A DNA stretch of 64,000 bases from Oxytricha trifallax (Eukaryota; Ciliophora; Spirotrichea; Sporadotrichida; Oxytrichidae), in NCBI GenBank assembly GCA_000711775.1, contig ARYC01017293.1, positions 25,699-89,698 of the forward strand, written 5' to 3'. The translations under genes were made by a program, and so were the position numbers. This document shows positions 43,149 to 55,900 of this stretch, piece by piece. Every line of letters starts with the position of its first letter. Position 1 is the first letter of the stretch. The notes beneath the pieces are model-generated. The model saw nothing but the letters and a program-made list of their open reading frames with translations, did no database searches and was not told the origin of the DNA.

Positions 43149-43480
43149 TACCACCTTGTAGAAGCTACAAAAAATCTCAGTTTCTCTCCAGATTTAATTG
43201 CATTCTCTAATTCAAAAATCAAAAAGATTAATGGGTTAGGGCTTTATCTTTTTTTATGGTTTTGAAGAGAATGGGGTCTGTTCCGTTGTCTTTCCATCCA
43301 TTTAAGCACCAAAAGTCTATGTCTACATGATATAGAATAAGAATATTTTTACGAATAACTTGTGAAAATATGCAAATTAAGTAAAAAGTTGAGTGAAAAT
43401 TCATAAATTTATTATGTAATTTAAAATATGATTAACTCGAATTGCCTTTGATATAATATCTTTCTTAATTTATTCAAATA
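43149..43480. other. Upstream flank with a short coding-like piece
   Basis: Mostly AT-rich. The minus strand just above the ATG at 43148 is open but not convincing. No promoter could be defined. Confidence 0.25.
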
Positions 43481-45507
43481 TACTTACTTTGACCTCACGT
43501 TACAATTTGAGTCTAGGAATCAAATCCATTTCCATTAGCAGGCATTGGCACATAGTTACTTCATTCATGTAAATTTGGCATCCAAGTTATGTGTATAGTG
43601 GTCTAACTCTGGGTTTATATTAATAATTGATCATTCAATAATTTCTTAATATATATATATATATATATAGTATGATAATACAGATGTTAGAAAAATAAAT
43701 GAAAAATTAGAACTGGAGTTAAACCATATTTTGAGTTAGGTTTTTCTTAAAAACTGAGAAGAAATCCTTATATATTTTAGTTGTATAGTCTATTTGATGC
43801 ATAAACATTGAACTAGGAAAGTCTTCCTTAGATTTATAACATTTATTTAATTTAAACATTTTCATAATATTAACAAATATCAATGAATTTGATGAGTCTT
43901 CTATTTTAAAATTGTAATAAATTATGCCTATAGCCCATTCCTCAGAAAAGAAAGTAAGCACAAAACTTTCTTGTAAACTCTTGAGTCTTTTTATGAAATC
44001 CATGACACAATATATCTATAAAAAATTCCTCAATTATTTATAAAAAATTACCATTAATTAACATAATATATTAAATATAATAATATTGCCCTAAACGAAC
44101 TGGCTTCCTTAATGTTTATAAAACTGCTGTTTGCTTGTGTGCACTTCTAAATTACATTACATCACCCAGATAAATCAAAGCTATAAGTTACTCTATTTCC
44201 AGTGTACCGTCTTAACCACATCGATTTCATTCAACATATCAATTTACTCGTTCTACTCCACTTTAAATCCTAGTTTTAATATTAATTTATTATATATTGC
44301 TAAAATATAAAATTTATAAATTTAATATATTTAGAATGATTTGTGAAAAATTTTATATTATTTTATTAAAATTGAATTATTTTTCGGTCAAATTAAGAGT
44401 CTATATAATAATTCATCTCGAATATATCTTTTAAACTAGTTTTTCTGCTTAAATTTTCCTTTAAGCATGAATATAAATCTTAAATTAATTGAAAATTTTG
44501 AAAAAATACTTATAAATTGAAATAAAAAAATTAAAGCAAGATAATATAGAGTTAATTATTAAAATTAAAAAATATTTTCATTAAAAATCACTTATTATAA
44601 TAGTTTAAGGATGACAGAGTAGATCTCCTCAATACTGAGTGTTTCTTAGAGATAAAGATCAGTAACCAAGTATATGTTCCTTAATTCCACAATACTTTTC
44701 TTCAAACTGAAAATAGAGCATCTTTATTTTTTTGAATCATCAAAACTATGAATTTATTCATGTTTAGTCATACATCAGCGTTTTATCTATAATTGTTGTC
44801 ATAAGCTTAGCATATTCTATTTTTCTAATTAGAATTGGAGTAATAAGTATAAAATAAAATAATTCAATAAAAACATCTTCCAAAAAGATTCTCTGACCAA
44901 ATCACATCATAGCTTTTTGTATCTCATCGCAGGTGAAATAAAAATTTCCATTATCATAAAATTGCCGAAAAGTCACATTATTCGCTGCTACATTCCACAC
45001 TACGATGACCTAATCTAATTCTTGAGATATTTGTTGCAAAGCGAGAGAGCTCCCTCTAGAAACATAGTGAATTCATTTATTGAAAATTGAAAGATCACTG
45101 TCATTGTTGATATCTCTGACGTCGAAGATCATGTTTAAATCTGATATTTATATACCTGAGTAGTTCATTTAAGTCAACTTGGTATTGTTTATACAAATAA
45201 ATTATAAAATATGCTCAATAATTAAAAGAATAGTATATAGCAACTATTATTACAATAACGAAGTCTCATCTTTCTACAATGCCTTCATACATTTTAGCAA
45301 GTAATATATTTAGTCTCTTCATAAATTTACTTATCTTCTACCAGCATCTCTGACTTTAGGATTAAACCCTTGATATTTATCCCGAGCTTCTTGCTTTTAG
45401 ATATTGTTAAATATCTTAAAATTATCAATAATAATAAGATGATATCTGCACACTAGATATAAGACTGTAATATTTAACGCTAACACTCTGCATTGCGCCT
45501 CTAACAT
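43480..45507 (-). CDS. Unknown protein gene, several MDSs
   Basis: ATG 45507 (MLEAQCRVLALNITVLYLVC), then RDKYQGFNPKVRDAGRR near 45330. Block 45180-44900 (SGIQISDLNMIFDVRDINND; SSLALQQISQELDQVIVVWN; FRQFYDNGNFYFTCDEIQKA) is clearly coding but contains a TGA or frame change near 45075. Further blocks lie at 44710-44620 (SIVELRNIYLVTDLYLQETL), 44280-44110, 44003-43719 (MDFIKRLKSLQESFVLTFFS; EEWAIGIIYYNFKIEDSSNS) and 43600-43490. AT-rich gaps separate them, and a (TA)n tract lies at about 43651-43669. I cannot tell whether this is one gene or two (an ATG stands at 44003). Not recognised. Confidence 0.45.
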
Positions 45508-45528
45508 TATATTTTATTAGTAAATTTT

Positions 45529-46710
45529 AATATTGCTAAAATACATTTGAATTGGGAAATTTAGATAAATAAATACAAATTCAAAATTTGATCAATCATA
45601 GCTGACAATAATTAGAGAAATTTATATATATATATAATTACAAATCAATTAAAGGTAATTTTAACCTTGATGTTTAAAGATTTATTATTTCATTTCAGAA
45701 ATATAATTTAAAATGCTTTAATTGAATTATTAATAGATTTAATATTAAAACCTTAATTATATTTCAGAGGACTAAACATTAAACAGCTAAACGAGTGAAT
45801 AAAAACATTTTTTCATAATTTTAGTTATTATAGACTAAACTTTAAACGCTCTAAACGAGCTATGTATAGTGTGTTTAGTCTTAATACTATTTTCTTAAAT
45901 AATATAATAAGAGCAATCATTCAATGTCTGAAACTACCGAATTGCATGATCTCTCTATTCCTGCTCGCCTCCTCCTTCACTCCTCCATGTCTGCTGTTCA
46001 GGTTGTTTGCCATCTTGAATGTGCAAAAAGGGCTCTTCTCTTCTCTTGATCTTGACGGCATTAATAGTTTGCCAACAGTTCCTCTTTCGATGGACGCTAT
46101 TATGTCTACTGGGTTGAAGTTGTGAATTGGAAGATCACTAGTTGCCATTACAGTGATGATATTTCAGTAGGGTAGTTGCGCGAATCCGTACTTGTTATCT
46201 CTGGCATATCCAATTCTCCATAAAAGCTTGTTCAACCTTGCTATATCTGTTTAAAATCTCAGGGAGGAGCGCAATTCACCTCATGCATCAAACACTCTCA
46301 TTTCCTTAGATATTCCTTTTATTTAATTTGATATTATTTAAGAAAATAGTATTAAGACTAAACACACTATACATAGCTCGTTTAGAGCGTTTAAAGTTTA
46401 GTCTATAATAACTAAAATTATGAAAAAATGTTTTTATTCACTCGTTTAGCTGTTTAATGTTTAGTCCTCTGAAATATAATTAAGGTTTTAATATTAAATC
46501 TATTAATAATTCAATTAAAGCATTTTAAATTATATTTCTGAAATGAAATAATAAATCTTTAAACATCAAGGTTAAAATTACCTTTAATTGATTTGTAATT
46601 ATATATATATATAAATCTCTCTAATTATTGTCAGTTATGATTGATCAAATTTTGAATTTGTATTTATTTATCTAAATTTCCCAATTCAAATGTATTTTAG
46701 CAATATTAAT
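45529..46710. mobile_element. Insertion with about 377-bp inverted repeats around a gene-like core
   Basis: Arms 45529-45905 and 46331-46710 are near-perfect inverted copies. They contain GCGTTTAAAGTTTAG-type sequence next to the core and an AT-rich outer part. The 425-base core is GC-richer and coding-like. The left outer edge lies 22 bases upstream of the ATG at 45507. No transposase is present. Confidence 0.62.
45924..46320 (+). CDS. Gene-like core between 377-bp inverted repeats, strand uncertain
   Basis: Plus-strand reading: ATG 45924, SETTELHDLSIPARLLLHSS, then after a frame change LDGINSLPTVPLSMDAIMST to 46122. Minus-strand reading: ELDMPEITSTDSRNYPTE, then MATSDLPIHNFNPVDIIASI from 46148 on. 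Both are free of TGA over about 75 codons or more and have non-AT-rich codons, so the strand is uncertain. No family recognised on either. Confidence 0.35.
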
Positions 46711-46959
46711 GAATATAAATTTTATTAAGGGAAAAAATTTATTATGAAATATTCGAATTCTATTCTTTTGATAAAGTTTAATTAATAGGTCATATATATG
46801 CTATATATTTAAATTTAGATAGAGAGATAGATAATAACTTGAAAGGTAAATTAAAATTAGAGATCAAAATTTAATTAGAGATATCTATTATATAATCAGT
46901 ATTATTTATTACTAATATATGTGTATTAAATAGGGGACATAATTTTTTAAAGATGGCAT

Positions 46960-47160
46960 TAGGATTTTTAGAAATATTTACCTACCCTACTTTTTTTTGT
47001 GGAACTCCACACTACATCGCACCATAAGTTGTACCAGAAGCTGTTTTTTCTTAAACGACTGAATGAGAGGTCTCAATATGTGTTTTTGAAATTTTTCATG
47101 TTTTTTCCATCTCCACAAGTTTCTTAGCATTAGTGTTATTTTGTCGTTCTCGCCGCTCAC
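46960..47160 (-). CDS. Short basic coding segment
   Basis: Open on the minus strand with coding-like composition: NDKITLMLRNLWRWKKHEKF and KKKQLLVQLMVRCSVEFHKK. Isolated between AT-rich stretches; probably one MDS of a gene whose other parts were not found. Confidence 0.35.
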
Positions 47161-47234
47161 AACATATATTAGTAATAAATAATACTATATTTAAATTTAT
47201 TAAAATTAAATTAAATAAATTCTAAATAATACAA

Positions 47235-47510
47235 AATGTAATATCAACTTCATATTTCCCCTTCCATGATGGTTCTCTCATATTTGAGTATGAGCAAGTC
47301 TATCTTGACTTCGATTATAAATCATCAATAATGTTCATTTATAGAAGATAAATTGAAATTTATCTTTCCTGAATTCCAATATATAATCTTTTTGGATTCT
47401 GATGAAATATTAAGAGATAATTATTCTAAAAAATTTAATATATCTGACAATTTGATCATCCTGATTACTTCCAGAACATCCTGGCACCTTAATTTATAAG
47501 TTAATTATTA
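47235..47510 (+). CDS. Coding segment of an unknown protein
   Basis: Plus strand: YFPFHDGSLIFEYEQVYLDF, then after a frame change near 47360 FIFPEFQYIIFLDSDEILRD and NLIILITSRTSWHLN. Aromatic- and acid-rich, globular-looking. Isolated MDS, no start or stop, not recognised. Confidence 0.4.
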
Positions 47511-47514
47511 AAGC

Positions 47515-49970
47515 GGGGGAATATATTGATAAAATTATAATAAAATGCTAATTTTTTTAAAAAATTGAATTAAATATATTCATTTAATTAAATCATTCTA
47601 TCTCATTTTGAAAATTCAATGTCATATAATAAACTTTTTAATATAAACATATGAAAAATAATTCGACTTATTGAAAATGCTTATTAAAAAAGAGTTGCTT
47701 AAAAAAATACTAACTTTTATAATTTATTCTGTTTATGATTTGCTATTAAGCAAATAATAGGCAAGAGTAATTTTAAAAATATTTAAAATGATTAATAGTT
47801 TACTAGCAAAACTTTTTGCTCTACTCATTGATCCGAGATACTATCATAAAGATTATATATAATTTGAAAGAAATCAGTAGTAATAATAACTACTAACATA
47901 CAGTAAAAAAAATATTGTCCTAAAATTTTAAGGTGTTCATACTGCCTAATTAATATGTTAACAGCCAAATTCATAATAACATATAATTACTTATGTAATG
48001 TTTGATAGATCTTTCAGCCAATGCTTTAAAATAATAAAAACGATTTTTAAAAAACTTATGTTGCAGTAAATTGCATCTTTTTTCAATCTGCCCTAAATGT
48101 AAATAAATTTAAATTGATATATAAAAGGCATTAGATATTAGATTATTTTAATTTATATAACTTGAAGTAAAAAGTACTATTGTAGGAATAAATTTGGTGT
48201 GGGAAGTTTTCTGCACTTTTAATTTTTTTATTTTAATTTTTTTATCAGGTCTAATTTCATTGTTAAAATACTTTAATTTATAAATCAATAGTCAATATCT
48301 CTCTTCTGATTCCAAAATCTCTGAAATTTTGTATCATATATTTGTAGGTTTTGTACCTTTACCAGTATATTTCTTTACCATTCCAAATATTGTATCAAAT
48401 TTTAAGTGTAATTCAAATTCAATTTTTCTTGTTCTAACCAACCTAAATAATGTTAGACTATTTTTCGTTGAATTACTCATTGAATGACAATATGATCATG
48501 ATATTTAATGAGTCATAAAATATCAAATTTTGTAATTTATTAAAAATGTAATAATTTTACATAAAAAATAAAGATAAGAGGAAGCTTCCCCCCATACATT
48601 TTATTTAAATTAAATTGATCAAATATTAAATTCATGAGAGTTATCAATTTAAAAGTGACTCAAAATTAGAATCTATATCGATTTTAAGGAGATCCCACAA
48701 TTTAGATTTACTATTGCCAATATCCATGAATCGTCTAAGAAAGCGAAATTCTTGATTTTTAGCAAACTCCCAAAAAATTATAATTGGTTTTTCTCGCTTA
48801 GTAGAAGTGATAAATAATAAAATCAATAGCAGGCACTATCCAGAGAGTACAATATTAACAGGGTTTTGATAAATTTTCGAAACAACATAACTAAATGTAA
48901 TTAATGATTAATTATTTTTATTAATTTTTCCAAATCGAATGTATTTCTCCAATAATAATTCTTTATTTTATGTATAAGAAGTAGAAATTATTTTATCAAA
49001 TGTAGATTGTAGAAATTTATACATTGGGTTTGGTTAAATAAAGAATTTAACTTTAAAAGATAATTCTATTTTATAACAATCAAAAAGGAATTTACCATTC
49101 AGTGATATAAAGCGCTTAAATTGAGTAAATTCAGGAGAAATTGATATTTTTGAAAAATTCCCTTAGATAGAAAGTCTACTACACATTATTTTTTAATTAA
49201 TCATATCTCACATTATATTCCTGATCAGAATTAATAAAAATTGTACACATTATGCATATGGAAAATGAATGAAATAATAGAATTACCTGGGGCTCTTAAA
49301 ATTTATGTTTCCCCAATCTCAAGGAAGTGTATAATTAAAAATCAATTATTTCAAAATGCTTTGAAATATTAATTTATAATACCTTGATAAACGAGGACTT
49401 AAATAAACAATAAATACTGTTATGGATAGAATCAAACAATTCAAAAATGTATTAATTTTAAGTTAATATTTAAAGATTAATACTTGAATTTTCTTTTTAA
49501 AATTAGCTTGTAAATTATATGTTCAGAACCTTTATATGAAATTTAGAATATAAGGCATTACATTAGACGATATATTAAATTTATATGAAAAAGTTTCTAA
49601 ATTATAATTATAACAATTAAACTTATAATTAGATATCCATTTGAATATCTTATACGATAGTCTCCACTATGATATATTTATTATAATTTTTAATATTTTG
49701 CACTATTAAGAGCTAAAGGATTGGCAAAATAAAAGAGGTAGTGGATGGAGATTTAGGAATTATTTGTCCTTAGTCTATGATAAAAAAGGAGAATAAATTA
49801 GATTAAGAGTCAAAAAATATTAGAAATGAAGTTTCAAAGTTTATTATATTCTTACAATTTCATAAAATTAACATTTTATTTTTCATTAAAGGGTAGAATT
49901 TTTTGTGTAAAATATAGAGAACTAAAGTATACAATAGTTTTAATTTAATAAGTAACATAATTTAATAAAT
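47515..49970. other. AT-rich region with repeat remnants, no gene seen
   Basis: Mostly AT-rich. It contains a degenerate end of the G/C-run element near 48195-48215 (GTGTGGGAAGTTTTCTGCAC) and an oppositely oriented one near 48585. A copy of the 12653-type inverted-repeat arm lies at 48930-48957. A minus-strand frame at 48644-48826 (MILLFITSTKREKPIIIFWE) is weak. Confidence 0.4.
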
Positions 49971-49979
49971 AGATTCAAC

Positions 49980-52900
49980 TTTTAATCAATGAGTAGATTC
50001 ATTAGGAATTTAATGTGCTGTTTTTACTCTTGAAGGTATTGGTTCATCAAAACTCCTTATATATCATCAATATTTAAACTACTTATTAAAACTAAGAGTT
50101 TTATTGATTTAATTTTCATTGCAAAACTCATTAATAGATAACCTTATTGCTTCAATTTAAAGAACTGTCTTTAAGATGAGTTAGTTTATAAAGTCAGGCA
50201 TGTTTTCTTAACTCTAAAAGTATCTTAGTTGATTAAAATGCTTGAGTATTTTGACTATCACTAGTTCAGATTTTGATTCATCAATTTGATAATGGAGCTT
50301 AAGTAAGAGGTTATAGTCCCGAGGTTACTCTTTAAACCCATATACTTAAAGAATTCTACCAATAATTTTATCAGAGTTAACATCTTTTCTCAATTAAGTC
50401 ATAGGAATATATCCTACTAACAATGAGTGGGATTTTTGGAAATGAGTGATATCAAGAAGCTTCTACTCTTTTTTCAAATTCTCTAAATACTTCCCAGATT
50501 AATCATGCTAAATAAGTAAACTTATAATAGATTCTGCATTTGATAAGTATTAATAGAGTTAAGGATCTTTGGCACTTATTGTATTGATTTTGGAGATACT
50601 TTAGGACACAAACTTTATGTTATAGGGAGATTTTTCAGAATTAACCTTGGTTTTTATAAGAATTATAAGGAAAGGAAAAGCTCTATAAACTTGAATAAAT
50701 CAAGGCAATTTCTAGTAAATAAGAAATAGTAAAATATAGTTTAAGTTTATTACTGTAAGAAGTATCTTGCAAGAAGTTAGTTGTATTATCAGTTATTTAT
50801 ATTCTATAACAGTTTATTGTTCCACTGTTCTCGTAAGGATCATCCCAACTTATTACCACAAAAAAGTTACAAATATCTGTAGTGAGAATATCAGGTTTGA
50901 CTGGCTTGTAGCAGAAAAGAGATCAAATTAATTTGAAAATATAATCCATCCATGAATTTTGTGTGCTCTTACTCTAAATTTGGACTTCTTTCCTTTCTGT
51001 ACATAATTTAAATGTGAGTAAGTTAAATCATTAGGGAGTAATGAATCTGAGCCAGGGAAGTTATATCAAGTACCCGCATTTGTATTATTGTCGAATTATA
51101 AATGATAAGAATCTATTGAAGCACCTCTTGAACTATCAGCTGAAAGAGCAGAGTAGTCAACTTGAAGTTAAGTTTCTGAAGTGAACTGCCTCAAATTGTT
51201 ATCGCTATTTTTAAGTGTTCATTTTTATACTAAAATCACCTTTTTTAGGAACAGAAAAGTCACTCCAAATATGCCATATAATAACAATAGATATACTATG
51301 TAATCTAATGTAATGGATTTATAATAATTTTTAGAAATTAAGAAATATAAATTCTTAGATTGGGTAACAAGTTAGACAAAATCTTTTTATTCAAGGAAAA
51401 ATAGAGAAGATCTAATGTCACAAAGGTAAAGTCACAGTATTATGTACTAACGATTGCTGGGACAGCTCCATTACAATTAGTGTATCTTCGACATTAACTC
51501 CATTCTTTTTCCTTTCCAATCGATATAATAAAATCTATTTTAGTGATTTTAATTTTTTACGAGTTAATATTTATTTTTATCTTAATTATTCTTGAATATC
51601 TTGTTCTGGGTAATATTATTAGAGTTGTAATATGGAGCTGCCCAACTGATTTTTACACTCGCATCACTTTGAATTGAAGTTGACAAAGTATCATGGTAAC
51701 TGATATATCGCTAGACTTGATAGGTAATAAAGCTGTTTAACTGCCTATTTATCTTGAAGTTCAAAGTTTTTCCTTTTATTACGTTAGTTGTGAATACGAA
51801 ATATGTGAAGGGATAGATTGAAGCTAAACCTATTAGATCGTACCAGTTCTGATTGTTAGAGCCTTTTCCCATTATAAAACTCACAAATAAATATTATTGT
51901 ATAAAATATTGCTAATTTATTATTTTTTTGTTTTTATATTAAACTACTAATTTTTAGATTTAATAAAATTTATTAAATTCTTGTATATCGTAGTTTCTAA
52001 TATACTAAGAATTTTTATTAGCTTTAAAGAATATATATGATTATAAATTCTTTACAATGCATTTATATTTAAAAAATAGCAAAATTGCTATAATCATTTT
52101 AATAAATATTGGATTATTTGAGGTTAGATTGTAAGTAGTTAGAGATAATTTACAACTACCTATTAAAATAATTCATTACTGTAAATAAAAAATATTGAAT
52201 AAGAGCACAACTGTTTAAGCATTAGTGCTTTTTACAGTTCATTTAAATTCAATATGAGTTTTTGATGTGAATTTGCCTCTTGGAGTATCACTCATTAATT
52301 AAGGTACAGTTCTTTTGAGCTCTAGCTGTATTGGCAGGGGATTCCGTATTCCAATTTTTTCCATTCCTAGCTGAGACCTCGCTAAACGAAATCATTGTAT
52401 GGTAATGAGTAGGGAGAAGTTTTAAGTATAATCATAGATATTTCACAATATGACTGAGCTATTATTTGTGATTTATAATTAAGAATTGATATTAATTAAG
52501 GAATGCTCAAATCAGTACAGAATAAATGAGCATTTTCTAGTATTTTTATGCTCATATTTAAATTAATATACTTTTAAATAATAAATTCAACCTTGTGATT
52601 CAAAACCCCAAAACCCCTTCATGAGTTTTATAAGTGTTTTGATTGATGAGGGTAATGTTGGGGATTAGGGTTTATTTCAATTATGAAGCATCATTTTCCC
52701 TCTAGTTATAAAAATATGAAAGTTTTATATGATCAAATTTTTTATAATCTACTCATATATTCCCATATTCATATGCATTTTATAGCATTTTTATTTGAAA
52801 AGGATTAGTATGAGTGACATTTTTTCCTATCTTACATTTTTTCATATGTTATCACTTTAACTGATTGTTTTTATGAAAATTGACGATTGCATCATTTTTA

Positions 52901-55900
52901 AAAGTTTGGCATCTATGCACAATTATTTTTGAAAATTTTTTAAAAATATTTTAAAAATCAATTCAAAACTTTTATTTCTTATAGCTCGCGTTCTTTATTA
53001 TCATATTTTCATTCAATACAAAAAGGTTTGGTAATATAAGTAAAATTTAAATGAAATATAAGTATAAAATGAGAAGTTTTAAGGTGATTGATATCCACAG
53101 TCAAGTAATGTTAAAGTTCCAGAAGTGTTATAAATGGATATCAATCTTAAAATTTTGTATTTATAATTTTTTTTATTTTTTGACACCTATTAAATATGGG
53201 TATCTTATAGGAGGTCAACCCTCTAAAGAGAAATGGAGAAAGTTAGTTAAAACTGTAACAAGTTTCAGAGATGTATTTCCATTTTAATCAATATAAAATT
53301 CCATTAAATTAGTTTTAAATGACTTTAAATTTATTTAGTACTGGTACTAAATTAGCTTAATTTTAATTGGTACCATTTTAATAGTACCAAAACTTAATTA
53401 GTACCTAGTTTTAATCTAATGAGGTTTTAATGGAAAAGTTCCAATTTGGTTTAAAACTTGATTGGTACCATGTACTAAATTACTAAAATTATATTGGTAC
53501 CAACGTACTTAGAAAAATGCAGTCTCAAGAAATTATAAGAAATTGTTTTCATAAAATTTAGATGGTTTAAGTATAAAAGTAAAGCAAACAAAAAATGCAT
53601 TTTCACATAAATTTTCTTAGTCAATTTATTTCTACATAACATAAACATAGATGTAGAGATGATTAAATAAAAAATAAAGATAATTTCCACCATGAAAATT
53701 GTAAAAAATCATTGAATTCAACATAAAAAATGAAATCAATCAAAAAGAAACCCTTATCCCCAACATTACCATCATCAATCAAAACACTTATAAAACTCAT
53801 GAAGGAGTTTTGGGGTTTTGATTGTGCGCCATTACGATATTAAAAATTTGATGTGTAAGTATTATCATTCTATCTAATGACGAAGTTATTTTCATTAATG
53901 GAAGAACCTTTATTTTCAAGTGCTATAGAAGCTTTTGCTTTAATATATAGGATGATCCTGGTACAAAGCCTGTTATCAAATAAGAGGTTTGAGTGTAAAC
54001 ATTTAATTCTTATAATTTATAACATATATATCAAGAGTTTTTCATAAATATGGAAAGCATTAAAGTTTAAGAAGGAGAGTATTCACTAAAACGACATAAG
54101 CGGCTCCATTGCCATTTTAATTCCACCGCAAATTATATGTAGTAATTGGAGAACTTCGTGTTTCTAAACCAGTTGTAGTATCGTCCATTATATCTTTACA
54201 CTTACTGAGTTCTTTAATCTCCTCTCGTCACTTAAGCCATTTATATTGGTTATATCTAAATCTCTGCACTTATGGTGTTCTCTGAAGAGATTTCTCCCCA
54301 TTCAATGGTGTTACCAGCTCCTATTACTACAACAAAAAGTTAATTATAGAACAAGCTTAAAGGAGATTACTTAAAACAATCATTGGAATGTGACACTATC
54401 GATTTGAAATAATTGCTGTTTTATTCCAATCACAATACTAGTACTGATTTGAGTGATCAATGAGATTTGTTTATTTTATGAGAATGTCATATGAGGTCAC
54501 TGGATCGTTGTTGTCTGTAGGGTAACTTCAAAGAATATTAAAATATTCCTTCTCAACAATCGTTGTTGCAGTCGCCACTTAGTTTGGTTTACTTTCTGGC
54601 TTAATTTAAATTGCTTCACTGAATTTTCCCCAACCAATTAATTATAAAGAGAATTAAGTGGATTGATCGTGAATTTTAGAAATATATGCAAGTGAATATA
54701 TGAAAAGCATGGTTTAAAGCATCAATATCAGTCTTAATTTCTTCATTTTCATCATCATCTCCATCCTGCTTAACTTCTCAAATCTTGATTCAATCCTTTA
54801 ACAACATTCGCGTTCTGCTCCTCATCTTTCTGGCGTCGCAAATATCTGAGTTAGTGGTGCTGGAGCTCAAACCTCCACTACAGCTAAGTTAAATTATGAT
54901 TTTTCATCATACCTGCTCAAGGAGGAGACTCCATTATGTTTAGCAAAAATTTTGAAATTTAGAGATATTTAATAAATTAAATCAGTCTGATTAAAACTTA
55001 TTAGGGATTCTTAATAGAGATGTCTTAATTAATTTTTAAATGATATTTATTAATTAAGACTAAGACTGATTTAATTTATTAAATATCTCTAAATTTCAAA
55101 ATTTTTGCTAAACATAATGGAGTCTCCTCCTTGAGCAGGTATGATGAAAAATCATAATTTAACTTAGCTGTAGTGGAGGTTTGAGCTCCAGCACCACTAA
55201 CTCAGATATTTGCGACGCCAGAAAGATGAGGAGCAGAACGCGAATGTTGTTAAAGGATTGAATCAAGATTTGAGAAGTTAAGCAGGATGGAGATGATGAT
55301 GAAAATGAAGAAATTAAGACTGATATTGATGCTTTAAACCATGCTTTTCATATATTCACTTGCATATATTTCTAAAATTCACGATCAATCCACTTAATTC
55401 TCCTTATTTATCAAGTCACAAAATTATATAAAATTTACAAAATTATTATAGAGAAGCCTTGTTAAGTTTATTTTTAATTGTTTAATGCACTAACCAATAA
55501 AATTTTCTGCTGGATTTCTGAATTGATAAGTGATTATTTTACTGAATATATCTTTGGGCTTGCTACTACTTCAATATATATAAAGCCTAATCCACTATTC
55601 CAAAAAAGTTAATATTATTTTATTGCTGTACCACCATCAGCTGGAGTTAACAATTATCCCATGTTACTTCAATTTTATATTTTAATTATATTATAAGAGA
55701 TATAATACTCTTTTCATAATAGAGTTTTATATAATATTGAAAATTAAATTGGAAAAATGACTTTCTTATGATATATAGTCATGATCATATTGTTTTTCTC
55801 AATAAGAGGTATAATCACATTCACTTAAAATAGTATTGAATTTCATATTAAAAGTAATTGTATAATTTATTTTATTAATTATTTTAATTCAATTTGGGAT

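Larger units (their letters stand above)
52601..53820. mobile_element. Non-autonomous TBE derivative, 1.2 kb
   Basis: 1220 bp with TBE-type terminal inverted repeats (left CAAAACCCCAAAACCCCTTC, right its inverse with few changes over 73 bases), flanked by ATT on both sides (52598-52600, 53821-53823). Inside there is no transposase, kinase or small-protein gene. Only the TBE-2-type control region is present (53187-53510): the block readable as KYGYLIGGQPSKEKWRKL and a GGTACC-motif array, in inverted orientation relative to TBE-2. The rest is AT-rich. It lies within the fibronectin-III locus. Confidence 0.85.
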
